NCBI RefSeq assembly: GCF_003171515.1
Contig: NW_027093995.1
Location: 1-30,700, forward strand
Direction of reading: 5' to 3'
DNA from: Pyrenophora tritici-repentis
Lineage: Eukaryota > Ascomycota > Dothideomycetes > Pleosporales > Pleosporaceae
Length of the DNA stretch: 30,700 nt
Under the pieces are notes generated by a model. It ran no database searches. It was not told the origin of the DNA and saw only the letters and a program-made list of their open reading frames with translations. Position numbers and translations under genes: made by a program. Positions 19,211-30,342 of the stretch are shown here, piece after piece. Every line of letters begins with the position of its first letter. Within the stretch, counting starts at the first letter, position 1.

Positions 19211-22157
19211 AAGAGTTATTTATGTTAAAAATAAGTATGCAGGTATAAAGCAAAGAAAAGAAAGATTCGAAAAGAGAGAGTATAAAGTTGGTGAGATTCA
19301 TAATCGATAGATGAGGTAGGTAAAACAGGTATAGTTTGTAGTATATATTAGATAGTGTTTAAGAAAGAAATCAAGCATAGAATTAAGTAGGATTTAAGGA
19401 TTAGGATTGTAGTAGAAGACAGAGCAAGTTATTAGGAATACATTAATAAGAAGATAGAAGAAAAGATTAAGTTTATATAAAAGTAGAGTCATAAGAAGAA
19501 GATATAAATAAAAAAGATATAAGAGATTATGTTTCAATAATATTAAAAAGAGATGTTAGAAAAGAAAGAAGAATAAAAGAAACCCGATATAATTTAAGAG
19601 GAGTATAGTAAAGGGAATAGAAGATAGGTAGAAGAAGAAAGAGAGAGAAAGATAAGGAAGTTTATAGAGAAGGACATAAGAAGCAAAAGATAAAGAGAAA
19701 GAAGGAGAAGTAAAGAAAATAGAAAGAGAAGTAAAGAAAAATATAGAGCAAGTAAAGAGAGAGTAGCAAGAACAGCAGTAGTAATAAGGATAAGGATAGA
19801 GTTAAGGTACAGTACAATAATGCATAGTGGGTATTTAAGCAACAGTAGTAAGACGAGGCAGGCCGTGTTGGACGTGCATACAGTAGGTAGAGTTTAAGTT
19901 TACCGACGCAGAATAGTGATAGAGGTATATAGGGTAGTAGATAATGCGATGCGGTATATAGACGGCGGTAGGCGAAGGACAGAGCCGACACAATATACAA
20001 CAGTATTAGAGAACTAAGAGGTAGTAGGCAAAGGAGATAGTTGAAGAAGTATTTAGGTTGTGTTTAGTATAGCGAATGGTATAACGTGTGTATACAAGCA
20101 ATAAGAAGATAATAGATACGGAGGAGATTAGACAGCAGATATAAAAGATTGTTAGTTTCGAGGGTATTTATAGCAAGGTTGTTAGGATTAGTATAGGGAA
20201 GCAAGAATAGAGTAGCATAGGGATAGATAGGAGGTTAGTAGAACAGAGAGTTAAAGTAAATTTAATAGAGGGATTCGTAAGACAGTTTTAGAGCAAGTAG
20301 GGGTTAGGGTGTACAGAAACGAATAGGTTAATAAGAGAGTTTTATTAGAGTCAGCCGTTTATAATAGAGGAGAACAATAAACAACAGAGGTTATTGCAGA
20401 GAAGGGTATAGGCCGAGGTAAAGGGAAGAAGAGAGAAGATATAGTGGCAATAGGAAAAGTTTCCGAGTTAGGGTATTTAGTAGATGTTATATAGATTAAG
20501 TGATAAAAGCGAGTAAATTAGATTAAAAATAAGGAGAGATAGAAATAGATGAAGAGGAAAGGAAAGAAGAGAGAGGAACAGAAGAGAGAGAGGGGAAGGA
20601 TGGATGTGGTGGAGAGGAGAGATGAGGAGGGGCAGGGAGGGTTGGAGCAGCAGGAGCAGGAGCAGGAGCGACAAGGCGGGTGGCGGAGGTGAATACAGCA
20701 GCGGCAACAGGAGTTTAGGGAGGTAGAGTAGTGAGGTAGGGAATTAGGATGGTAGGGGAATGGATAGGGAATATGCAAAGGGGCGGATAATGGGCGAAGC
20801 GAGGAAAATATAGGGAGATGTTGGTGAGGGGAGGGGGAAGTGTAAAAGAAGCGATTACGATTGTTTTAGAGCCGATTCAGTTTAAGGGTTATTAGGGGCG
20901 TTTTTGGTGGGAGGTAGAGTAGGAAAGGAATTGTTAGGGGCGGTATTAGAAGGTAAGAGATGCAAATTAACAGTATAAAGGAGTATTCACGGGGGGTTTA
21001 TTAGGGCAGCGTTTAGGTAGAGGGAGGTAGGAAAGCGTTAGGGGGCGGGGTTAAAGGGGAGAAGAGGATTTATAGTAGATAAGACAGGGTTAGGGGTATA
21101 GAAGGAAGAAAGGGTTAGGGTTACAGAATAAAGAGAGGGATAGGTAAGAAATGAATAGAAGAATAAAAATATTCATAAGGAGATAAAGGAGGATTAGATT
21201 ACAGGCAAAATAAGGTAGAAGAGCAATTCGTTAGGTAGTATGTAGAGGGGAAAGAGTGGGTAATAAGATATAGAAGGCGAGTATTAGAAAAGTATTTGGA
21301 GGGGCAAGGAGGCGAAGAGAGATATAAAGAAGAGGAGGAGAGATTTTTAGTGTGTAGACAAGCGGACAAGGAGATAGACAGCAGCAAAGAGCAGTAATAA
21401 AGAGGAGATATAGTAGAGAGGAGGGTAGAGCAGTAGGAGCAGGAGCGACAAGGCGGGTAGTAGAGTTTAATACGGCAGTGATAACAGGAGTTTAGGCAGG
21501 TAGAGTAGTAAGACAGGCAATTAGGATAGTAGGGGAATAGATAGGGAATATGCGAAGGGCGGGTGATAAGCAAAGCGAGGACAAAATAGGGAGATGTTAG
21601 TGACGGGGAGGAGAAATACAAAAGAAGCAGTTAAGATTGTGTTAGAGTAGATTTGTATAAGGGTTATTCGTTATGTATTTAGTAGGGAGTTAGGCAGGAG
21701 AAATGTAAGGGGTAGGAGAGGAATTGTTCGGGGCAGTATTGGATAGTACGAGACGCAAATTGATAGTGTAACAGAGTATTAATAGGGGGGTTAATAGAGG
21801 AAGAGGTAGGGTAGAGGGAGGTAAGAGAGTAGTGGAGGGCGCGGTTAAAGGGGTTAGGGGTAGAGAGAGGAAGGGTCAGGGAGAGGAAGGGTCAGGGAGG
21901 GTAGAGAGGATCAGGGAGGGTAGAGAGGATCAGGGAGGGTAGAGAGGATCAGGGAGGGTAGAGAGGATCAGGGAGGGTAGAGAGGATCAGGGAGGGTAAA
22001 GAGGGTTAGGTATTATAGTATAAGAAGATAACTAGAGAAAGTAAGTAAAAAGAGTTAAGAATAATAAAGTGGATAGTAAATAATATATAGGGGGGTTTTA
22101 GAGAGGAGGAAATATAAGAGAGTTTACTAGAAAATAAGAAAGAGGGGTTTCAGAGTA
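19211..22157. repeat. Purine-rich low-complexity tail, right copy (before the LINE)
   Basis: Equivalent to about 3131-6072 of the left copy and nearly identical. Differences are mainly one-base homopolymer changes, a missing ~16-base unit near 19710 (gaaagaaagagaagta in the left copy near 3633-3650) and one extra 19-bp VNTR unit. No credible coding sequence on either strand. Confidence 0.8.
21892..22005 (+). repeat. 19-bp VNTR, six units
   Basis: Units start at 21892, 21911, 21930, 21949, 21968 and 21987; five units occur at the equivalent place 5824-5918. Confidence 0.9.
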
Positions 22158-22171
22158 GGCAGAAGCGTAAA

Positions 22172-22421
22172 TTATTATTATTATTATATTTCCATTAGAG
22201 TCCTGTATCAGTCGGTGACTATGTAGGACTTTGGCTAAGCCGTTCTATGTATGATGGTCGTTGTGGAGTTTCTATGGGTCTTGTACAATTTGGGTGGTGT
22301 TTTGCGTACTCCAATTTCAGAGCTAGTCTTCCATTGGCGCGGGTGCTAAAGAGCAGTGTGGTGAATAGAAAGAGATGTAGCAGCGGGCTCTTTTAGATAA
22401 GGAAATATTGTTTTTGTAGTT
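22172..22421 (-). other. LINE 3' untranslated region and (TAA)n tail
   Basis: Runs from the ORF2 stop (TAA at 22422-22424) to a short (TAA)n tail next to the target-site duplication. Closely matched by the fragment 8491-8760, so 3'-end copies of this subfamily are present elsewhere in the array. Confidence 0.85.
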
Positions 22422-23384
22422 TTATACAGTGTCTGTCTGTTCGGTGGTTTGCCCAAGGTGCCATTTTCTCGTGCCAATCCTAGTACTTGCAATAAAGGCT
22501 AGAGTAGCTTTGATGCCTGTCTTTGTTTGGAGGAGGAGTGGGAGGGTGATGGGTCTGTGTGGTATTGCTTCTTTGAGTGTATTTCGATGTGTTTTGTACT
22601 GTTTGCAATCTAGAAGTAGATGCTGTGGTGTTTGTGGTTTGTAGCATATACATAGATTGCAGTCTCTCTTGTTGAATCTCTTAAGGTAGGAGTTGAAGTA
22701 TCCATGTCCTAGCTTGAGTGAGTAGAACGCGCTCGAGATTTCTCTTGGTGTTCCCTTCGGGACTTTGATTGTTGTATGTGTGTTGAGCTTGAAGATCCTT
22801 GAGTAGGAGCTTCTGTTTTTGGTGGGCCTGTCGGTATACCTCTTGTACTCCATCAGTTGTTCTGTTTTTTGTATTTTGTTGATTTCTGTGCCTAAGTAGG
22901 CTAGGCTCGCTGTGGTCGATGTTGTTGGTCTCTCTTTAGCTGCTTCCTTTGCTAGCGTGTCGGCTTTTTCGTTGCCCTTGACGTCGTTATGTCCTGGGGC
23001 CCACTGCAGGTGGATCGATGCTTTCTTTGTCGTTATTCTCTTTGCAGCTCTGATGCATCTTAGTAGCCACTGTTGTCCCGGGTTGTCCGATAGGTTGTTA
23101 AGCCTATGGATTGCTGCTTGGTTGTCTGCGTATACGTAGATCTCTTGGCCTTCTTGTGCCACTGTAGCCGCGTGTTCAAATGCCTGTGCTATCCCCTCTA
23201 GTTCACCGTTGTAGACTAGTTGGGAGCATCCAATGTTTGTCTTTTGAGAAAAGGTTTCTTCGTGGGTGGAGCTGTACGCTACTACACTACGCCGATCCCT
23301 ATTCCTTGTCGTGTTGTGAGGCATCTGAGTAGATTGCGGTGAAGTTATCTCCGCTCCTTGATAGGATATAATCCGTGTGTGCAA
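22422..23384 (-). pseudogene. LINE ORF2, part 3: RNase H and C-terminal zinc motif
   Basis: Minus-strand segment out of frame with the RT part. RNase H blocks: the first Asp (YSDASQ) lies in the RT frame just before the break near 23310; then in this frame GELEGIAQA (Glu), VYADNQAAIHRL (Asp), and GHNDVKGNEKAD (Asp), so the DEDD set is complete if the frameshift is ignored. The tail has SSAFYSLKLGHGYFNSYLKR, a C-x2-C-x-C...H...C cluster (CNLCICYKPQTPQHLLLDC) and TRIGTRKWHLGQ, typical of fungal LINE ends. Residues before about NRDRRSVVAYSSTHEE are out-of-frame readings, so the nominal start is not real. Role: removal of RNA from the RNA-DNA hybrid. Confidence 0.88.
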
Positions 23385-25008
23385 TTGCCTCTTCCTCTTT
23401 GCTCTTTTTTGATACAGTAACCTTGTAGTTAAGACTTTCCCATGGTCTGAACCTATATGGGATTATCTTTTCTACGCTATTGTTGTCTCTCTCTGGGATT
23501 GACTTAACAATAGTGTATAGTTGTCTATGCTGGTTTGGCTTTTTGTAGCTAGCTTTGTCTGTATTTGTGATCCTTGTAATTGCTTTCTGGATTGGGTGGT
23601 TGCTGGATAGCTGGTGTGCTCTAGACGCATACTTTCGGTTGTTGGTGTTGAGTCTAATTGCAGGTGACGTAAGTCCGGATTCAATGCTTGTTGGTAGGGA
23701 TGGTGACGTTCTAAACACTCCAATTATCTTTCTACACGCCAGGTTGTGCAGTGATTGTAGGAGGCTAGTGGCGTAGCTTTGGTTCTTCCAGTATATTTGT
23801 GATCCGTAGTCTGCAACGCTTGTGACGCATGCTAGGTATAGTTGTCGTACTGCTTTTGGGGAGAGTCCTCTTTCGATGTTGGCTAGTCTCCCTAGTCTAT
23901 AGAATGCTTTCCTTGCTTGGCTTACGCGTGTAGCAATATGTTCCTTGAAGGACAGTCTATTGTCTATGTGGATACCTAGCCATTTGATTGTGTCTTTCGG
24001 TTCTACAATGGTGTTGTCTGGAAGCTGTAGGCTTCTCTCTTTTCTCTCTTTCTTGGCGGTAAAGTGGATGAGCTCTGTCTTAGCTATATCGAACATAATC
24101 GCTAAGTTTTTCCCTCGGTGAGATAGTAGGCGGACTTGCTGTTCTAGTATTTTGACATTTTTCTTTAGCGATGTTGAGGATGTCGATAGAGATAGGTCGT
24201 CAATATAGGATAGGTTGAAGCTTTGTAGTCCTGGGAAGAGGTCTCTGGTGTAGATAAGAAAGAAGATTGGAGACACTGGGCTGCCTTGAGGTATCCCAGC
24301 TATTATCTCGGAGAATTCTTGTGTCTTATTGTCGAAGGAGAGTCTTAGCGATCTGTTTGAGAAGAAGGATTTTGTCCAAGCGATAAGACTAATTGGAAGG
24401 CCTAGCTTCTTAAGCGTTCGCAGGAATTGATTGTGTGAGACGTGGTCAAATGCTCCCTTTACGTCTAGGAAGATAGTTGATGTTATTTGGCCTTTCTGTT
24501 TCTGGTGCTGAATTTGGTCGATGAGTAGCATAGCTGCATCTATTGCAGATTTCTTGAGTCTACCCCCAATTTGGGTTGGGTGTAGTAGCTCTGTGATTTC
24601 TGCTAGATTGCTCAGCCTACTTGCGGTGATCCTCTCGTTAATCTTTCCTAAACAGCTTAATAGAGTGATAACTCTGTAGGCTTTTGGGATTGAATAGTCT
24701 GGTTTTGATGCCTTTTTAAGAACAGCTCCTGTAGCTTGTTTCCAGCATTTTGGGTGGTATCCATAGTTGAATAGGAGTGAGAAAGCTCTAAACATTGTTT
24801 GCGGTTGAGCTTTGTACGCGGCTGTGATTATGTCTTGTGTTATTGCATCTGGTCCTGGGGTGCTACTTTTGACTTGACTTGAGCATGCTCGTTCTAGTTC
24901 AGTCGTGGATAGTGCTGGCCAATCCCATCTCTTTTCCTGGTAGTTGGTGAATGTGGGCGCTTCGGTTATGGCGGTGGTGGGAATAGCGTGTTGCGGAACG
25001 CTTGGCAT
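23299..25008 (-). pseudogene. LINE ORF2, part 2: reverse transcriptase
   Basis: Minus-strand open frame of 569 codons with the full RT core: SSTPGPDAITQDII, PKAYRVITLLSCLGKINERI (fingers), FLDVKGAFDHV (motif A Asp), GIPQGSPVSPIFFLIY (motif B), SYIDDLSL (motif C, YIDD), then KWLGIHIDNRLSFKEHI and the thumb-like RARKAFYRL/ LYLACVTSVADYG blocks. All catalytic aspartates are present. The first ~13 residues (MPSVPQHAIPTT) are an out-of-frame reading; the real frame joins near EAPTFTNYQEKRWDWP. It is separated from the endonuclease by about two one-base shifts and from RNase H by one. Role: target-primed reverse transcription. Confidence 0.92.
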
Positions 25009-26284
25009 TTCTTGTCGAATGATGTTCTCCTTGTATAGGTGGAATTCTTTCGACTTTGTTATCCTTTGTATATGCCATGGCTTTGTAGATTGACTGCGGG
25101 TCTTCCTTCTCTAGGAATTCATTCCAGTGTTTCCTTTTAGCGTCTTTGATTGCCTTGTTGTAGGTGTTTCGTGCACGTAGGAAGTCTCTTTTCTCTAGGT
25201 AGGCGTCGTGTATCGCAGTAGTTTCGAGCTTTTCTTTAAAAATCCTTCTATAGTGGGAAGTGTCTTGTCGTAGCTTTGTCAGCTCTTTGTTCCACCAAGC
25301 TTTTGGTTTTGGACCAAGTCTAGTGATAGGGATAGCTTTGTTTGCTGCAGTTTGGATTGCTTGAGTTATTGCTTTACCAATCTCTTCTAGCTGTTGCTCT
25401 AGCTCTGTATTGTTGCCGAGGAGGAGGTCCATTAAGTCTGCCTTTCTTGGATCACTGATCTGGTCCATATCTTGCAAGGTTTGACTGTTTTGGATTGCCG
25501 TTTCTAGTTCTTTGTTGAAGGTGTCCCAGTTAGCCTTTGCAGTATTAAATCTGGGTTGGTTTGTCGGGTTTTCTACAAGGTCTGCGTTTGTTTGGATGGA
25601 GAATAGGAGGCCGTAGTGATCTGATCCAGTTTCAGGTATAGTCTGCCAGTCCGTAGCTTTGCTAGCCAAGTCTGGAGTGACAAGTGAGAGGTCTAGGACT
25701 GTTTCTCTAGATAGGTGTGGTCTGAAGAATGTGCCTACTCCTGGTGTGTTTAGGAGCTCTAGATCTTGTTCTTCAATCCAGTCAATAAATGGCTGTGCTC
25801 CTTGGCTCGTCGTTGGGCATAGCGGGTCCCACAATGGATGGTGCTCGTTGCTATCTAGTACTAAAATAGAACTTGGCGGAAGCTTAGTGTTAAGTATAGC
25901 TCTGGGCAGTGTTTTTTCCCCTTCGGCGTTTGTTTGGTTGTATACGTTAAATAGGTTAAATTGGAAATTAGAACCTTTTATTGTAATAGCCATTGCGTCT
26001 GGGTCTATTTTGAAGTCGTTTTGGGTGAATGTCTCTGCTTCTAGTGTTCTAGATATATAAAATAGAACCCTAGGGCGGACGGGTAGGTTTGTTACTGGTA
26101 AGATCTGGATAAACGCAGTGTGATTTATGGATCTTGCTGTTGCGTAGTTGTCGTTGGTAGTTAGCCATGGCTCTTGAATTGCAATTATATCAGCTTTAAG
26201 TTCAACTGCAAGTTGCAGTGTAGACTCAGTCGCTGTAATGCTCTTGTTGAGATTGACTTGGAGGATCCTAATGTTGTTCAACAT
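25009..26284 (-). pseudogene. LINE ORF2, part 1: AP-like endonuclease
   Basis: ATG at 26284-26282 overlaps the ORF1 stop (TAATG). APE-type motifs in order: ILQVNLNKS, DIIAIQEPW (catalytic Glu), FNLFNVYN, LVLDSNEHHPLWDP (Asp/Asn), TVLDLSLVTPD and GSDHYGL (Asp-His pair), so the active site is complete. A linker follows with KAWWNKELTKLR and KRKHWNEFLE. The frame is lost near 25040-25030; a short segment FDKKCQAFRNTLFPPPP, typical of the EN-RT junction in fungal LINEs, lies in a third frame before the RT frame. Role: nicking of target DNA. The reading upstream of 26284 is the ORF1 end in another frame. Confidence 0.9.
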
Positions 26285-27732
26285 TAAAATCCTGCGGGGA
26301 TGCTCTTTGTTACTGCTTGGTAGAGTTCGCACTCTTTGCTGTTTGCAAAGTGGGGCTCTTTGCAGTTACTACAGTGGGGGAGTGTATGGTTGCAGGGTTT
26401 TCCTTTTGTATTACACACTGAGCATTTGTGTGTTGTAGTTGCATGTTCTTCTCCGCACAAATTGCATGCTGGTTGGTTTCGGCATCTAGTGGCTGGGTGG
26501 CCAAATTGTTGGCAGTTTAGGCATTGGGTAGATGCTGCTATAGGCTTAAACTTTTCGGTGAAGAGAGTTTGTCCAAGGATTGTAATTCTACCACCAAGTC
26601 TGGCTGCGTCTTCGGCTGTTTTGAATGCTATTAATAGAGCTGTTCTTCTTGTTTTGCCATTCTCTTGATATCCAGTATGGGTTGCCAGTAATTTGTAGTC
26701 CGTTGTTGTATGCTGGGATTTCTGTGTGGAGTATCTCTAGTGTCTCTGCTCCCTCCCATTCTGTTGGCACATTATGTACTACTACTTTCGTCCATGATTC
26801 TAGTAGTTGTACATTCTTTTAGCTCAAACTTTTGATGCCATATATGCTTGTGTTGGACTAGGTATTCTCCTGAGTAGGTTGGAGTGGTTGTTAGAATAAT
26901 ATTTGTTCTTTCTACTTGTTGTTACTTCCTTCACTACTGGGTCTTTGATGCCGCCCTTTGTGAACTCTTCGTTGATTAGGTCTCTAATCTGGAGTGGTGT
27001 GTGAGACGTAGGCTGGGTAAGCGTAAGGACTGCTTGGTAGTAGCTTGCTGGCTTTTTGTTTGTCTTCTTTTTTGTAGACACTGTAGTCCATGTGTTTCCG
27101 TTGTTCTGGGCGCTACGCTAGCGTATGATGTCTTGTTTTGTTGGGTGTTTTGGGTGTTTTGGGTGTTTTGGATGTTCTGGGTGTTCTGGTTGTTTGGTTT
27201 TTCTTGGTTGTTTGGGTTTTGTGGTCCAGTTGCGGCATTAACAGCTTTCTTTAGTGTCTTTGTAGCTTGTTGGGAGGCGCTTGTAAGCGTTGCAGTCTGG
27301 TACGCAAGCTGTGCTGTAAACTTCTCAGTCATTTGCTGCGTAACCCTGCCTAGTTCCGTAAAGTCTCTAAAGACGTCCAGTAGTTGTAGTAGTTTGTTTT
27401 GGGATAGATGGGATTCGGCCATAGTAGATGCTTGTAGAATTAGGTCCCTTGCCCAGAAGATTGCTTGGGTTGAGTCCTTTGCTCTTGGTTTCTTTTCTTG
27501 GCTGTTCTGGAATGGGTTTTCTCTCTTGTAGTTATCTCTGGGGAGAATGCCGCTGGTCTTTTATTTAGTGGTGGCTGAATAATTAACCTTGGTGTTTCTT
27601 GGGTGGTCTGCTCGATGGTGTTGTTGGGTTGTCTTGGTGCCTTTCGTCGGTCTCCATTTCGTCGTCCAGTGTGCTTGAGGTCCGGAGGTCTTCTGGTAGC
27701 TGGACTACGATAGTGTCGCTATCTGGGGCCAT
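26284..27732 (-). pseudogene. LINE ORF1 (gag-like, three CCHC-type knuckles), frameshifted
   Basis: Start ATG at 27732-27730 (MAPDSDTIVVQLPEDL), stop TAA at 26286-26284, about 480 codons. In order: acidic N-terminus; AIFWARDLILQAS and MAESHLSQNKLLQLL (helical); a low-complexity QNTQNIQNTQNTQ stretch (27130-27200, from a short ttttgggtg repeat); SYYQAVLTLTQPT; a gag-like core (IILTTTPTYSGEYLV, VVVHNVPTEWEGAETL); LGGRITILGQTLFTEKFKP; then CLNCQQFGHPATRC, CNLCGEEHATTTHKC and CSNCKEPHFANSKEC. The frame must change at least five times (near 27610, 27530, 27100, 26910, 26650), so no continuous protein is made. Role in the family: RNA binding and RNP assembly. Confidence 0.82.
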
Positions 27733-27953
27733 TTTAGCCTCTCTGTTGTCTTGTTGTTGTTGTTTCTTGGCTTGGTCTGTGCGTTTGCTTCTGAAAGTTC
27801 GGACGCGTCGCGTTTGGGGTACTAGACTCCTTGTATCTCAACCACGCGGCTGCACGGCTTGGGAGTAGTCGGAATCTATTTCTTTCGATGGATATAGTTG
27901 GTTTCTGATGGAGTTTCACGTGTTCGGAAAAAACTCGAAGTTGTGTGTGGGAT
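27733..27953 (-). other. LINE 5' untranslated region
   Basis: 221 bases between the 5' junction at the target-site duplication and the ORF1 ATG. The presence of this leader and of the first ATG suggests a full-length insertion. An internal promoter is expected for such elements, but I cannot identify one. Confidence 0.65.
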
Positions 27954-30342
27954 GGCAGAAGCGTAAAGCAAGAGCATAGGGCAGAGGAAAAGAGGAAAAG
28001 AGGTAGAGTTTAAAGAAGGCCGCCGGTTGCGGTAAGGAAGATGCAAAGGCGAGAGTAGTAGAAGAGAATATAAGAGAGGATTATATGTTAGGGGTAAATA
28101 GGTAAGAGGGGGCGGGATTTAGGGGCGCAAAAGGAGGGTAGAGAAAGAAAATACAAGAGAGGTAGAGGTAAAGGGTTAGAAAGAGAGTTAGAATAGAATT
28201 TTTATAAGATAAGGTAGGTTTAGAGGACGCAGAGTTGTAGAGCGAAGTAGAGGGTAGGGTGTAAGAGTAGAGAGTAAGGAGTTAAAAGAAGTTAGATAGG
28301 GCGTATAAGTAGTAACACCCCGTTTTTAGGGTTAAGAAGTATTTAGGAGGAGAAAGGGAGAAGTAGGAAAAGAAGAGGGAGAGTAAGAGTAAGCCGTAAG
28401 GTGTCACAAAGAGGGTAGAGTAAGAGTAGAGGAGAGAGTAGAGGGGTGGTGGGTGGACCCGTAAGGTGTTACAAAAAGGGTGGAGTAAGAGTAGTTATTG
28501 TAGGATTAATTAGGTTATAGGAACGCAGGCGGTGGAGTGAGTTCCGGGGGCGCAGTACAGCAAGTCAGACGGGGCAGATAGGACAGACAAGGAGGCGAAA
28601 CAAGTAGTAAGGGGAGGTTTCACAAGTAGGTAGGGCGAAGAGAGGGTTTCATAGGTAAGTAGGATATAAAGAGAAAGGGGAGTGTTAGGAAGAGATAAGT
28701 AAGGTATTATAAAGAAGAGGAGTATGTGTTATAAGGGTAGATAGTAGCGTGTAAAGAGTAGAGTAAAGAGTAGAGTAAAGAGTAGATAGTAGAGAGTGTA
28801 GGAAGTTAAGAAGGAGTAGAAGTGGTAAAGGAAGAGAGGAGTAGGTAATAAAAACGGTAAGAGAGAGTAAAACGCAGAAGGAAAAGTAAAGAAAGTAGGT
28901 AAGTAAAGAGAAGTAGTAGGTAGTAGAAGAAGAGAAGTAGAGAAATAAAGAAAGGTTACAGGGTTAGGGAGAGTAAGAAGGGTAAGGGAGTAGGGATAAT
29001 AGAAGAGGATAGAAGAGATAGTAAAAGAGAAAAAAAGAGAAGAGATATAAGAAGAGAGAAAGAGTGAAGAAGAGAGAGATGATAGTTAATATAATATAGA
29101 AAAGTAAGAAAATAGATATAAGAGAATAGAATAGTAATAAAGAGTAAGAGTAAGAGCAGAAGTAAAGGAAAGGAAGAGAGAGAAAAAGGAAAATGAGAAG
29201 TAGAAGTGAAGAAGAAAGAGAGCAAGAAAGAGAGCAAGAGTAAAGAAAGGGTAAGAGTAGAAGTAGAAGTAGTGAAAGCGGTAAAGAGAGTAAAGTAGGT
29301 AGTAGTAGAAGAAAGAAGTATAGAAAGGAAGTAAAGAGGAGTAGTAGGTAGTAGAAAAAGAGAAGTAGAGTGAGTAAAGAAAGTCGGAGAAGAAAGAGAA
29401 AAAGGGTGAGAAGAGGTAATGAGTAAGGAGTAGGAAGAGAAAGGTTAGAGAGTAGAGTTAAAAGTAAAAATTCGAAAGGGTTAGTAGAAGGAGAGAAAAA
29501 GGAAGGAGTAGGGAGTGAGGTAAGTAGGAGAGAAGAGGTAGAAAGAAGAGGAAATAGGGAAAGTAAAGTAGATCAAGAGAGAGGAAAGGGAAGTTAGAGG
29601 AGTAAAAGAAGTTGAGAGAGGAAAGAGGGGAGGTGTAGTAGTAGAGGAGAGGTAAGGGAGAGATTGAGGGTAAGGGAGAGATTGAGGGTAAGGGAGAGAT
29701 TGAGGGTAAGGGAGAGAGTGAGGGTAAGGGATTTTAGGGAGGAGGAAATACAAGAGAGTTTAATAGAAAGCAAGAAAGAGGGATTGAGAGTAGGCGGAAG
29801 GGCGAAGGGAGAGGGTAGGGCAGAGGAAAAGAGGTTAAGTTTCAAGAAGCCGGCCGTTGCGGTAATAATAATACAAAAGCGAGAGTAGTAGAAAAGAATA
29901 TAAGAGAATATTATATTTTAGAGGTAGATAGATAAGAGAGGGCGCGGAGTTGTAGACGCAAAATAATAGTAGAGAAAGAAAATACAAGAGAGATAGAGGT
30001 AAAGGCAAAGAAAGAGAGTAAGAAGAGGAGTTTTATCAAGGTAAGATAGATTAAGGGGGCGCAGAGGGTAAATTGTAAGAGTAGAGAGTAGAGAAAGAAG
30101 AGAGAGAGAGTAAGAGTAAGCTGTAAGGTATCACAAAAAGGGTAGAGGAGAGGGTAGAGTAGAGAGAAGAAGTTTAACAAGTATAAGATAAAAGAAAGAA
30201 GAAATATAAAAGTAGAGAGAAGTAAAGAGAAAGAAGAGAATCGAAGAAGTATAGGAGGATAGAAAGAAAAGAAGGAGGTAAACGAAAGAGAAAATAAATA
30301 AGAAGAGTATAAAAGAAGATAGTTAGAAATTAAGACGAAGTA
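27954..30342. repeat. Purine-rich low-complexity tail, right copy (after the LINE)
   Basis: Begins with the second copy of the LINE target duplication and matches the left copy from about 6078 to 8490. Small differences: loss of a few bases near 28610 and 28840, single-base homopolymer changes, and five instead of six 18-bp units at 29649-29734. No gene. Confidence 0.8.
29649..29734 (+). repeat. 18-bp VNTR, about five units
   Basis: Equivalent of the six-unit array at 7779-7880; the gggtaagggagagattga unit is repeated with near-perfect copies. Confidence 0.75.

Larger units (their letters stand above)
22172..27953 (-). mobile_element. Full-length LINE (Tad/I-like non-LTR retrotransposon), minus strand
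   Basis: 5,782-bp insertion absent from the left copy (empty site ggcagaagcgtaaagc near 6078). It is flanked by a 14-bp target-site duplication ggcagaagcgtaaa (22158-22171 and 27954-27967). Minus-strand order: ~221-base 5' untranslated region, ORF1 (gag with zinc knuckles), ORF2 (AP-like endonuclease, reverse transcriptase, RNase H, Cys/His tail), 3' untranslated region and a (TAA)n tail. ORF1 stop and ORF2 start overlap as TAATG. Both ORFs have several one-base frameshifts, so this copy is defective as assembled. The domain set fits the Tad clade of filamentous fungi (established family knowledge; clade not tested). Confidence 0.93.
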
